In this document: positions 55,543-64,000 of the stretch, in pieces
Layout of the letters: every line of letters begins with the position of its first letter
How positions within the stretch are numbered: the stretch's first letter is position 1
The notes under the pieces: generated by a model
What the model was told of the DNA's origin: nothing
Seen by the model: the letters and a program-made list of their open reading frames with translations, nothing else
Databases searched by the model: none
Origin: Pseudoips prasinana
Taxonomy: Eukaryota; Arthropoda; Insecta; Lepidoptera; Nolidae
DNA length: 64,000 nucleotides
Assembly: GCA_951640165.1 (NCBI GenBank)
Contig: OX621246.1
Span: forward strand, 3,435,001 to 3,499,000
Reading direction: 5' to 3'
Translations under genes and position numbers: made by a program

Positions 55543-56463
55543 TCCTTCTTCGGGCGAACTTACAACAACCTGTCATCGATATCGGAGTGCAAAAACAACG
55601 GGGAATGTGTCATCAACAAGAAAAACAGAACAGCTTGCAAAGCTTGCAGGCTACGGAAATGTCTTCTTGTGGGAATGTCCAAATCCGGTTCAAGATATGG
55701 AAGAAGATCTAATTGGTTCAAAATCCATTGTCTTCTTCAAGAGCAACAGCAGCAACACATACATCACCTGCAAACCAGTAAATCTCCGCCAACTTTCAAT
55801 TCATCTTTAAATCAATCGTTCCTGCCAACAAATTTACTCCCAGCAGCAGCTTTAGCAGAATATTATAAGAATACAGAGAAAAGTCCTTTTACTGAAGATG
55901 TTACTCGACAAAGTGTATCACCTTCAGACTCTGGTGCTTCATCTGCTGACCCAGAAGACGACACTAGTTCTAGGAGTACGAGTGGTCTTAGTATCTTTAG
56001 ACCGGCGTCGTCTCCTTGCAGCGACAAGGACGTTCGGTTACAAGCGATTAGGAATCAAAGCAAAGACAGAAAACGAAAGCCAACTCTACCACCTTCTCCT
56101 TTCGGAACTATATCTGCACCTCCGAGTTTTCCTTCAAGAAGTGCATTGTATTTGCCAACCCCTCTACAAACCATACGAGCAGCACCCCCAGGTGTTACTA
56201 CTTGGCAGAATAGGAATGGCGGTGATTTACTTTTACATTCACCAGCGGTTGCAGGGATTGCAATAGATCAAGATCAACCCATGGATTTATCTATAAAATC
56301 AACTGCTGTTATGTTTAGAAGTCCGAAGAATGATGAAGTCAGTGATTCAGAACCAGAGTTGAGCATTGATCTGAGCGAAGGAAATAGTAAAGAAATGATG
56401 AAGAATCCCCTAGATCTCTCTCTTGTTCCAAAGCGGACTGAAGAGGTGCCGATGACTGGTTGA
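55543..56463 (+). CDS. knrl: Knirps-family nuclear receptor, terminal coding exon (partial)
   Basis: Seen: 306 residues plus stop, entering in phase 0 after a splice acceptor with SFFGR. Residues 16, 22, 32 and 35 are the four cysteines of the second nuclear-receptor zinc finger (C-x5-C-x9-C-x2-C). Residues 45-66 ([21 protein letters not shown]) match the Knirps box that follows the DNA-binding domain. The tail is Q/H-rich at 66-77, then S/P-rich with a basic patch, and carries PMDLSIK at residue 246 and PLDLSL at residue 289, both PxDLS motifs that recruit the corepressor CtBP. No ligand-binding domain is present, as in the NR0A family (Knirps, Knrl, Eagle), which are short-range transcriptional repressors in insect embryonic and neural patterning. 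The first zinc finger must lie on an upstream exon not found in the window. The family is sure; the choice among kni, knrl and eagle is not. The tail looks shorter than that of Drosophila Knirps. Confidence 0.93.
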   Translation, partial: SFFGRTYNNLSSISECKNNGECVINKKNRTACKACRLRKCLLVGMSKSGSRYGRRSNWFKIHCLLQEQQQQHIHHLQTSKSPPTFNSSLNQSFLPTNLLPAAALAEYYKNTEKSPFTEDVTRQSVSPSDSGASSADPEDDTSSRSTSGLSIFRPASSPCSDKDVRLQAIRNQSKDRKRKPTLPPSPFGTISAPPSFPSRSALYLPTPLQTIRAAPPGVTTWQNRNGGDLLLHSPAVAGIAIDQDQPMDLSIKSTAVMFRSPKNDEVSDSEPELSIDLSEGNSKEMMKNPLDLSLVPKRTEEVPMTG

Positions 56464-56636
56464 AATTTTTGTATTGTTAAATGCGGTTGAGCCTGTTTTA
56501 TTTATATTGTATATAGTTAGCCCTTTAGTGTTCTTCTTAATACTCTTTTACGCCATACAGTATTTAGCCGATACATTCCTTTCTTCTTGATTACCTGATC
56601 TTATTTACCATAATTAGATTTAAACGATTAGTTTTT

Positions 56637-56642
56637 AATAAA
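56637..56642 (+). terminator. candidate poly(A) signal
   Basis: Canonical AATAAA, the first after the Knirps-family stop codon. A second copy lies at 56817-56822. AATAAA is frequent by chance in DNA this AT-rich, so only its position supports it. Confidence 0.4.
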
Positions 56643-56848
56643 AGTCATGGACTTATAGATGTAAGTAGTAAAGGAAAGTTTTGTAGGAAAGAACATTAAT
56701 TATTAATAATATTAACTATCTCCAGATAGTTTAGCATCAATGTTATTTCCTATTTGTGTTGTAGACTTTACTTTAAAGCAGTTAAATTACTCCACCTTAT
56801 ATTATCATGGTTATGAATAAAAAGTGTTCGCGACTCATGTTCACAAAC

Positions 56849-56995
56849 CGGAAGACGAAGTGTGGGCAGGCCCCTTACAAGATGGACGGATGATCTTATC
56901 AGGGTTACTGTGAGCCGCTGGATCCGGTACAGGACCGGCAATTATGGAGATCTTTGGGGATGTCCTTTGTCTAGCAGTGGACATGATGATGACAT
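56849..56995 (+). mobile_element. LINE-R 3' end within the Knirps 3' UTR region
   Basis: Plus strand: GTGTGGGCAGGCCCCTTACA, AAGATGGACGGATGATCTTA, CAGGACCGGCAATTATGGAG, ATCTTTGGGGATGTCCTTTG, ending in (ATG)n. It starts about 390 nt past the stop codon, same strand as the gene. Confidence 0.82.
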
Positions 56996-57499
56996 AGTTT
57001 CTTTCTTGAACTAAAATTCTAGTGTCAATAACAAATTGCCATGACTGATTTTTTTTAATAACATGGGTATGTTTAATTTAAGTTTTGTCTACACACATGT
57101 AACTGTAGCAAGTGCCAGTGTATGTTTTACCATTTTAGTTAATGTTTAATGGGATTTAAGGCCAGTTTAAATGAAGCTCAAAATTTAATGTACAAATTTA
57201 AGAGTCTTGTATAAATAGTTTTGTTTTTTACGTGCCCTAGTTAAGTATTTATTTCTTTAGTTTTTAGGCCAGTTTGTATTGAGTCAATTTTTCTATTTTT
57301 AAGTGCTTAGTAAGTTTTTTTTATACATTTAGTATAATTTTGATATGCTTGTGTTATTATTATTTGTTATTTTTTATTTTGTTGAAGATTTATTAAGACA
57401 ACGTAACATTCCTTAAATGCTCATTTTATAATACTTATGTATCGATAATTCTGAATAAGTAATGATTATACTAATTTAAATGTCATTTTATTTGTAATA

Positions 57500-57778
57500 T
57501 GGTTTATTAAAAGAGCAGAACATTTTGGTATCTGTGATTGTCAAATTAGTTCAATGGCTTATCCTTAGTACACGTGATCACTCTAAATTGACTGATTTAA
57601 AACCATACCTAGGTGATTTTGTCGTTTACACCGCTAAAACAATCTAAATGTCTTTACATCTCTTTCTAATATAGCTCGTACGAAAAGGACAGTGTATACA
57701 TAGAACTGTCATAAAACTATAATTGCGTACTTATGCGGACACTGGGCCTATAATTCTTTGACACGTCCTAAAATTGCC
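57500..57778. other. non-coding, nothing recognised
   Basis: Spacer between the probable 3' UTR and SINE-2. Confidence 0.4.
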
Positions 57779-58034
57779 GGACCAGCTGGCGTGGTTAGTA
57801 AATACTTACCTTTCACGCCGCAGGTCGTGGGTTCGATTGCCACCCATGTCTGTGCTGAGTCTATGTTTAGAAATACATTAATTATAAACATTTACTTATA
57901 TAGAAATAAGTATATATTTATAAAAAACAAAAGTAATATATGTAATTTATTAGTTCAGTGGTTTCCATAGCACAAGCTCTGCTTAGATTGGGATTAGATG
58001 GCCGTGTATGAATAATGTCCCAGGATATTATTAT
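57779..58034 (+). mobile_element. SINE-2 copy
   Basis: GGACCAGCTGGCGTGGTTAG, GGTCGTGGGTTCGATTGCCA, TCCATAGCACAAGCTCTGCT then ATTGGGATTAGATGGCC, and (ATT)n. Confidence 0.85.
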
Positions 58035-58666
58035 GCTGATTATTTTTACTTTTGCGCCCAAACTAAATTGACGCAACCAATGATGACTTGTCCTTTTAAT
58101 AAGTCATATATTAGAAAGAAATACAATGACAGTAAAATTCGAATTATTTGGTACTGCATAAAATGGGGGCATTGATTTGGAAGTATATTTAGTTCAATTA
58201 AGTCCAAATCGGGGCCGTTTGATACTTATTGTTGGCGGTATCACTACAGAATATGCACATAAAATAAAATTTACTTGGATAAGACATTGCCTAATATACA
58301 ATTACTTTTAATAATATGAATAAAAACGTATGAGTGATTCATATTAATAGTCTGAAATAATTGTAATGTTATTATAAATTTCATTATTAAATATTATGGT
58401 GCCATGAAATAAATGAACAAGAATCTGTTACAATATTATACTCATGTCACAAATTGATTGAAAGTAACTATAGGTAAATATTAATGACATTTTTGGCCAA
58501 AATTGTATAATAACATAACTGTTCCCATTTGGTAGGTACAAGTAACAGGCTTATTTTAACTAAGATTATCACAATAAATAAAAAAATTGTAGTGAGAAAT
58601 TTCTTTAGAATCAATATTTTTTGTAAAATAGGAATATTCTTGAAAATACACGGATATATATTATAT
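58035..58666. other. non-coding, nothing recognised
   Basis: AT-rich spacer. Confidence 0.4.
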
Positions 58667-59041
58667 ACAACATGTACCTTAATTAACGCACATCCTGAAA
58701 ATAGTTTCTTGAGAATCGTTTACTGAATCGATTTATATAATTTTTTATTCCAAAATAATTAAAACTACGGAAATTATTGTTATAGTAATCCTGTACAGTC
58801 AAAACAAATTTAAATAGACCGTAAGTCAAAGTAATAAGACTTTTAAAATCGTAGTATTATTTGTATTCATACAAATTCCATCATTAAATACAAAATAAAG
58901 AAAAATAAACTTCATTCCAAGAAACCAATTTAGTAAATAACAATGCATGTTAAATTAAAAATTCTGTGTACGTATTATGATTACAACATAATATTCTAAT
59001 TGGGGTGTTTGAGGGTGTGCGTTAATTACGTTACATGTTGT
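58667..59041 (+). mobile_element. MITE-like element, complete, 29-bp terminal repeats
   Basis: 58667-58695 and 59013-59041 are inverse to each other with three mismatches (ACAACATGTA, then TAATTAACGCACA). The flanks are TATA on both sides, fitting a TA target. 375 bp, non-coding. A second, one-ended copy is at 28562. Confidence 0.82.
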
Positions 59042-59479
59042 ATATATAAAAAATGGCTCTTTGGTGTGAACATTTAAGTTTTTTAATTTATTCTAGCTAT
59101 TTGATGCTAATTTTGTAATTCCTTAGTTAGACAAGATATATTACGGTTTTTATATCTTGAGAAAGTTATTTGCTATGTATTTATTACATTTTCTTTTCTA
59201 AACAAGCCTGTGGTACGTACTACCTTATGAATTTTGAGATGTCGTTATTGTTATCAGTGTGATACGATATTTTTTTTAATGTATGCGTTTACATTTTTAC
59301 GTTTATAAGTAAAATTTAATATATTTCAAAGAAAAAATAATAAAAAGCGAGTGCCTTTAAATTTTTTGTAGTTTTATTTTGATTTATACCTTTTGGTCTT
59401 CTTTCTAGCTTAGCCTTGGATATACACTCACGTGTAATAATGAAAATTATCCCAAAAATTGCTACTGACAATCGCAGCT

Positions 59480-60205
59480 AGACCAAGATTTCTTCTCAGT
59501 TGGGGTGCATTGGATCCGGTGGTAGCATTAAATCGCGACCGTCGTTATAAACACAAGGTTCGTCGTAATAATAATGCTGTATTCATCTATCTATACATAG
59601 ATATAATAAAATCGTAGGAAAGTCAAAACTGTACATTAAATATTTTTTTTAAAGGATTCTTAGGGCGTGATCTACAATCGATATCGAAGCCAAAAATATA
59701 GTTTTTAGAATTTTTGTCAGTTTGTCTGTATGTATGTCCGGGCTAAACTCAAAAAGTACTGCATGGATTTACTTCAAATGTTGTATGAATATTACTCAGA
59801 AGTTGAGTCAACATATGGGCCACATATTATCACGCTATCACTTAAGGGGGAGGAGCTGTGATAGTTTATAAAATTTAACGCGGGTAAAACCGCGGGGCAC
59901 AGCTAGTACCTTAATATAGACAGAACCATTCAGACAATATGTAGTAAAATATAAATTTCGATAATTAAACTTAAACATAATCTCCTTGACAATGACTTAG
60001 TACTAGCTAGCTAAATATCACTACTATTATAAAATAAATTTTATAAATGTTTTAACAATCCATGTAATTAAATATTTATAATAAGTAATTAGAAATATTA
60101 TGTTAACTTAACTGTATTACTACAAACATGTTCTGACTATTTACAAGCGCTTTTTTAAAGTCTACGTGAATAAAAACCTTTTTTATTTTATTTTATTTAT
60201 TATTA
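59480..60205 (+). mobile_element. element E copy split by a Hel-2 insertion
   Basis: 59480-59589 (TTCTCAGTTGGGGTGCATTG) and 59907-60205 (TAATATAGACAGAACCATTC to AATAAAAACCTTTTTTATTT) match the two parts of the uninterrupted copy at 37593-38030. T-rich 3' tail. Confidence 0.78.
59590..59906 (+). mobile_element. Helitron-like element, Hel-2, inside element E
   Basis: A|TCTATACATAGATATAAT at the start and CTAG|T at the end after GCGGGTAAAACCGC. Same body as 17347 and 33070. Confidence 0.88.
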
Positions 60206-60209
60206 TGGC

Positions 60210-60345
60210 TTGGGCTAGACGCGATGGTCAGTGGGAATCTTTGCAGTAATTGTCAATCAAAAGGGAGACCTTTATCCAGCAGAGGACGTATTCCTTATAT
60301 TATTATGATGATGAGAATGATGGTTGATAATGTCCGTAAAATGAT
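60210..60345 (+). mobile_element. LINE-R 3' tip, sense
   Basis: CGATGGTCAGTGGGAATCTT, GGAGACCTTTATCCAGCAGA then GGACG and (ATG)n. It directly follows the tail of element E. Confidence 0.62.
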
Positions 60346-60760
60346 AGTAATTTTTCTACATCATAGAGAAAACCAATGTGCAAAAATTTCTAGTTGCCAG
60401 GTGCAAGAGTTTGGACTGAGCTTAATGAGTCATTCAGTTAGTGAGCATAATAAATGGTGTAATACAAATAGTATACGTAGCTATAGGAACCGAAGTGCTC
60501 TTGTAACTAAACAACGTGTAGAACAGCAATCTGCAAAATATACAAATATAATCCCATGCGAAATGTCGTACAGCTGGCGCACACAGGTTCAAAATTCATT
60601 CCTTTACTCGAATAAGCTGATGAGTCGGTTATTATACGCGACCAGGAACAAGACGTGTTAAGTTATGTGTTGTACACAACATGGGCGTATAAGATCACCC
60701 TTTTTGAGATTCCGGGCTGCTACCGAGTGTTATATCTTGGCATAAAAAATCTAAGACCTC
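60346..60760. other. non-coding, nothing recognised
   Basis: A plus-strand frame (60224-60661, 145 codons) runs across the LINE-R tip into this block. The remainder has no domain I recognise, so it is not called as a gene. Confidence 0.4.
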
Positions 60761-61478
60761 ATTTATTTATTTATTTATACTTATTGCACAAAACTGGACA
60801 AAGGCGGACTTAATGCCAAAGGCATTCTCTCCTAGTCATCATTAGGGTGATGCTGAGATAATATGGTAGGTGCACTATATACCAAGTATAATAAAAAATA
60901 CTAAAATACTTGACAAGTACTATAAAATACAATCGTATAAATACAATAGTTACATGACTACACACTATACTATAAATACATAAATATATTACATATATAA
61001 CAATATATACACAAACTGTAATATTAAGATGATTTTTTATTAATATAGTCACGAGTTTTGATTTTAAAAGTAACCAGAGTCTTAGCCATTCTGATTTCCG
61101 GAGGTAGCGCATTCCAGAGAAGAATTGCTTGTACAAAGAAGGAATGCCTCATTCATATAGTCAGATATTCTATGCACAAATGATTGAATATGCAAGATTA
61201 AATTCAAGAATATTTTTTTATGATTTTTTAAATATTTATTTTCTCTTTCTAAATACGAAGTATAGCGCATGAATACAATATTAATACCATATATATTGTG
61301 AACTTTGTGCAAACAATAAGGGGCAACCCAACATTGACGAGTAGAAATTATTATGTGGTTTAAATAAATAAATAAGGTTGACAACATAAATAAACTGCGC
61401 ACCAGCCTCCAAACTGAGTTTATCTGATATTCGTCTGGAATTATTAACGTTGTGGTAAAAACGAGCATTTATTTTTAT
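60761..61478 (-). mobile_element. LINE 3' end with broken reverse transcriptase C-terminus
   Basis: Minus strand: open from 61468 towards 61082 (ending SDYMNEAFLLCTS). The adjacent frame then continues as AILLWNALPPEIRMAKTLVT followed by FKIKTRDYINKKSS and a stop at about 61024. LWNALPPEIR is typical of the end of many LINE reverse transcriptases, so a frameshift lies near 61115-61120. An (AAAT)n tail stands at 60761-60776. Confidence 0.75.
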
Positions 61479-62649
61479 TTATTAATATCAAATTGTGATA
61501 ACTATAATAAAATATATTAGGAAAATTAGCATTTCTTTTATTGATTTCTTTTATTGCATCTAATTTATAGCCGAATGTTAATTTTCGAGTCTATCATCTG
61601 TGTATAAAATATGTAGGACTCACTGCTTCGCCTGGCTCAACTTAATTATAGCTTACATTGTATTCTACAAGTTTATCTTATTTTTACTCGTATATGTACA
61701 TATAAGCGACCCTCTCTCATAAACTTGGCAAACCCTATTTAAGCAGAAATGCTCGTCAACGAAATGTATTTACTTATTATTTAAGTTGGAAACGACAGAT
61801 TGTCACTTCATTTTAACGAATTCCCACCCATACAGCACACGATAAAAATTTAAATATTCATTAACAGATTTTTCCTCATTTAACAACAGAATATAAATTT
61901 AAAAACAAGAACACAGCTAACAATCACAGAAATAACGACTCGAAATTATTCAACTTTCAGAGAAAACATGTCAAACGAACAAACAGAGTTTACAAGCAAA
62001 CACACAATCTAAATATTCATGAATGCTAGTATTTCTCCAAATTTTTATTTCCCATGATTTTTTGTCCATAATTATTCATGAGTAGACACACTAGGCAACA
62101 CATGACTACATTGTTAAAGAAATACGAACTTAATGTCTATGAGCTTACAATTCACTTTTCAAATTCGATAATAGTTGCTCTGAATATTCATCTAACTTAT
62201 AGTGAAGCTACTGTGAACTACTGTTTTCTTTGTGATTAGTCAAATGAGTTCACAGTTTCCTAGAAAATGCTTCTGATTGCGTTGTCACAAAACTATGTTT
62301 AATTCAATTATAATTAAGGATGTGTCGAACTTTCATGTTTGTGTTTACTATGCTAATGAATCTTAAAATGTCAAGTTGCTACGAAATTAGAGCTTTGTTT
62401 AGAAATTTCAAACAAAATTAACATGCAATGTTGTTTGTAGAACGTCGTAAAGAAGTAGGTATCTATATATTTAAATTGAAATTTTAATATTACCCCATGG
62501 CCTTCACAATTTAAGCATAGGGCTGTGGTATATTCTTTTTGTTGATGTGAAACATCTATAGCCGCACGTAAAACAGATTTCTGGCGTGGCGACGCATGCC
62601 GTGGTTTTTTTTTTTTTTTTTTTAGTTCCTATCACAATAGTTATGTTCT
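61479..62649. other. repeat-free non-coding block
   Basis: No repeat family is recognised. TATTCAT-type strings recur at 61854, 62023, 62074 and 62183. A T-run stands at 62606-62624. Confidence 0.4.
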
Positions 62650-62826
62650 TTTCGACTTCGACTTCTACTTGGACTTCGACTTGACTTCGACTTTGACTTC
62701 AACTGCGACTTATACTTCGACTTCGACTGCGACTTATACTTCGACTTCGACATCGACTTCGACTTCGACTGTGACTTATACTTCGACTTCGACTGCGACT
62801 TATACTTCGTTTTCGACTTGACTTCT
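62650..62826 (+). repeat. hexamer minisatellite (CTTCGA)n
   Basis: About 175 bp of CTTCGA units with variant TGCGACTTATA units at regular distance, giving a higher-order period of about 24-30 bp. The minus strand is open as an arginine/serine repeat, which is a by-product of the hexamer. Confidence 0.9.
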
Positions 62827-62984
62827 GCATATTACTTTTACAAAATAATGTCGATGTTTCACATCTGCCGGGCGTCCCGTGACGGCTCACATTTTATATA
62901 TAGAATAATTCTTAGCAAAATAAATTAGAAAGGAAATATAAGAATATATGAGAAAATTAAAAAAAAATCTAATATAAGGGAGTT

Positions 62985-63110
62985 GTAAGGTTTCTAAAGA
63001 GTCGGCAACGCGCTAATGATGCCCCTGGTGTTGCAAGCGTTCATAGGCTACGGTGACCACTTACAATCAGGTGGGCTTTATGCTTGTTTGCCAACTAAGT
63101 TGTATAAAAA
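62985..63110 (-). repeat. dispersed repeat, inverse of the 43636 family
   Basis: GTCGGCAACGCGCTAATGAT, GCCCCTGGTGTTGCAAGC, GGTGACCACTTACAATCAGG correspond inversely to the CCTGATTGTAAGTGG...GTTGCCGAC pattern. Confidence 0.6.
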
Positions 63111-64000
63111 TAAAATATATATAACTATATAATTCTATAAGCTATAAAATACTTTCGTTATGCAAATATTGATTGTTATATATCAATTGATTGTTTTCAA
63201 TAATAAATAAAATAGCTTTAATTACAGAAACTCCAGCCTAAAATAAAATACATTCTACTTTATGTTATATTGAATATTAAAGTATGTTATTAAGATTAAT
63301 TTTTCAATACTAGGCTTTTCTTTAAAATTGAATAACTATATATTATATATAAACTTTTATTTAGTTTATATTATTATCCTTAACATTATCAGACATTTCT
63401 AATATAATACCGGGTCAGACATACTACGTCCGATACAAACCTTGTAAAAGTCACTCTCCGTTCGTTTTGGTCAATAATATTACAAGGGGTTTTTTCAATA
63501 ATTTTGCCACGAAACCTTAAAAATACCAATGTCAATACAAAATATATCTCGCATTCACTTGTAACTTGTATCTATAATAAAAAATAAATGAGTTTTCATC
63601 AGACGTTCAAGTTAATCGGCGTTTTTCATTCACTCACCAAAACCAAATTAAAAGCAATTACGATCTAGTTTTTTAATCATTAAGCAGCAATAAAGACCCT
63701 TAACAACTGTACAACAACGTTAATTTGTGAACATAACTGTACAAGTACTTAAAACGGATCCAACAATAACGCCATCACAGATTTAATTGATATTATTAAG
63801 TCTTTTCGTTCTGATTGTCACACTAATAGTTACGAAAAATAAATAAAAATCAGCTTTATCTTTAAACGCATAAGGCACGAAATAAACTGATGGGTCGTAT
63901 TTAAAAAATGACATGATTTTTGGCACTCAATTTAATTGAACGCAAGTCGATGTCGACAAATCAAATTTTTTCGCTTTGGCTGACCATTTCCTGATATAGT
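63111..64000. other. non-coding, nothing recognised
   Basis: AT-rich up to the window end. No gene or repeat family was recognised. Confidence 0.4.

Larger units (their letters stand above)
56464..57500 (+). other. probable 3' UTR of the Knirps-family gene
   Basis: AT-rich, T-rich non-coding sequence follows the TGA at 56461-56463. AATAAA occurs at 56637-56642, 174 nt past the stop, and at 56817-56822. The second lies just before a LINE-R fragment (56849-56995). T-runs continue to about 57.5 kb, so a longer 3' UTR is possible. The true cleavage site cannot be fixed from sequence alone. Confidence 0.5.

Noticed and set aside
55607..56266. Overlapping open frames inside the Knirps exon (67 and 122 codons)
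   Set aside because: They are in the other frames, lack motifs, and overlap a frame with clear zinc-finger and CtBP motifs.
60224..60661. 145-codon plus-strand open frame as a gene
   Set aside because: Its first third is LINE-R sequence in a wrong frame, and the rest has no recognisable domain or splice context.
62699..62890. Arginine/serine-repeat protein (SR-like)
   Set aside because: The RS pattern is the simple translation of a hexamer minisatellite with a 6-bp period.

Overview
This 64 kb window looks like moth or butterfly (Lepidoptera) nuclear DNA. It is AT-rich, has very little coding sequence, and is packed with short transposable-element copies of types I associate with Lepidoptera: A|TC...CTAG|T Helitron-like elements with a 3' hairpin, several tRNA-headed SINEs, and LINE 3' ends read as EAF-QQW. 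No species can be named from it. The SINE-1 to SINE-5, LINE-R, LINE-D, element E and Hel names used here are local labels, not database names. The only host gene I can support is the last coding exon of a Knirps-family nuclear receptor at 55543-56463 (+). It enters in phase 0 in the middle of the DNA-binding domain. It carries the second zinc finger and the Knirps box, then a low-complexity tail with two PxDLS-type CtBP-binding motifs, and has no ligand-binding domain. The exon for the first zinc finger was not seen upstream, so most or all of the preceding 55 kb is probably intron and/or intergenic DNA. The 3' UTR follows, with AATAAA at 56637 and 56817 and a LINE fragment at about 56.85 kb. 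Layout: 0-5 kb holds SINE pieces, a near-complete mariner (2077-3355) with perfect 27-bp terminal repeats but a transposase broken by a small deletion, and three Helitron-like copies, one only 106 bp long with clean ends. 5-20 kb holds SINE-3 inside LINE-D, a LINE-R copy invaded by a second copy of its own family in the opposite direction, scattered SINE-4 copies that resemble 5S rRNA, and a foldback element at 18.0 kb. 20-37 kb holds a LINE 3' end, several complete SINE-1 copies (one split by a 150-bp insertion with a 10-bp target duplication), a 33-bp-arm hairpin beside a 108-bp tandem repeat, and Helitron-like copies. 37-54 kb holds LINE-R split by element E, a 28-bp-arm hairpin at 39.7 kb, SINE-3/4/5 copies, short tandem and dispersed duplications, and inverted-repeat elements at 49.8-50.2 kb and 53.8 kb. 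54-64 kb holds the Knirps exon, a 375-bp MITE-like element, element E split by a Helitron-like copy, a LINE 3' end with a frameshift, and a hexamer minisatellite at 62.65 kb. The most useful material for follow-up is the set of unrelated, nearly perfect hairpins, the nested insertions that allow relative dating, the 5S-like SINE, and the TE-poor sequence next to the Knirps exon.
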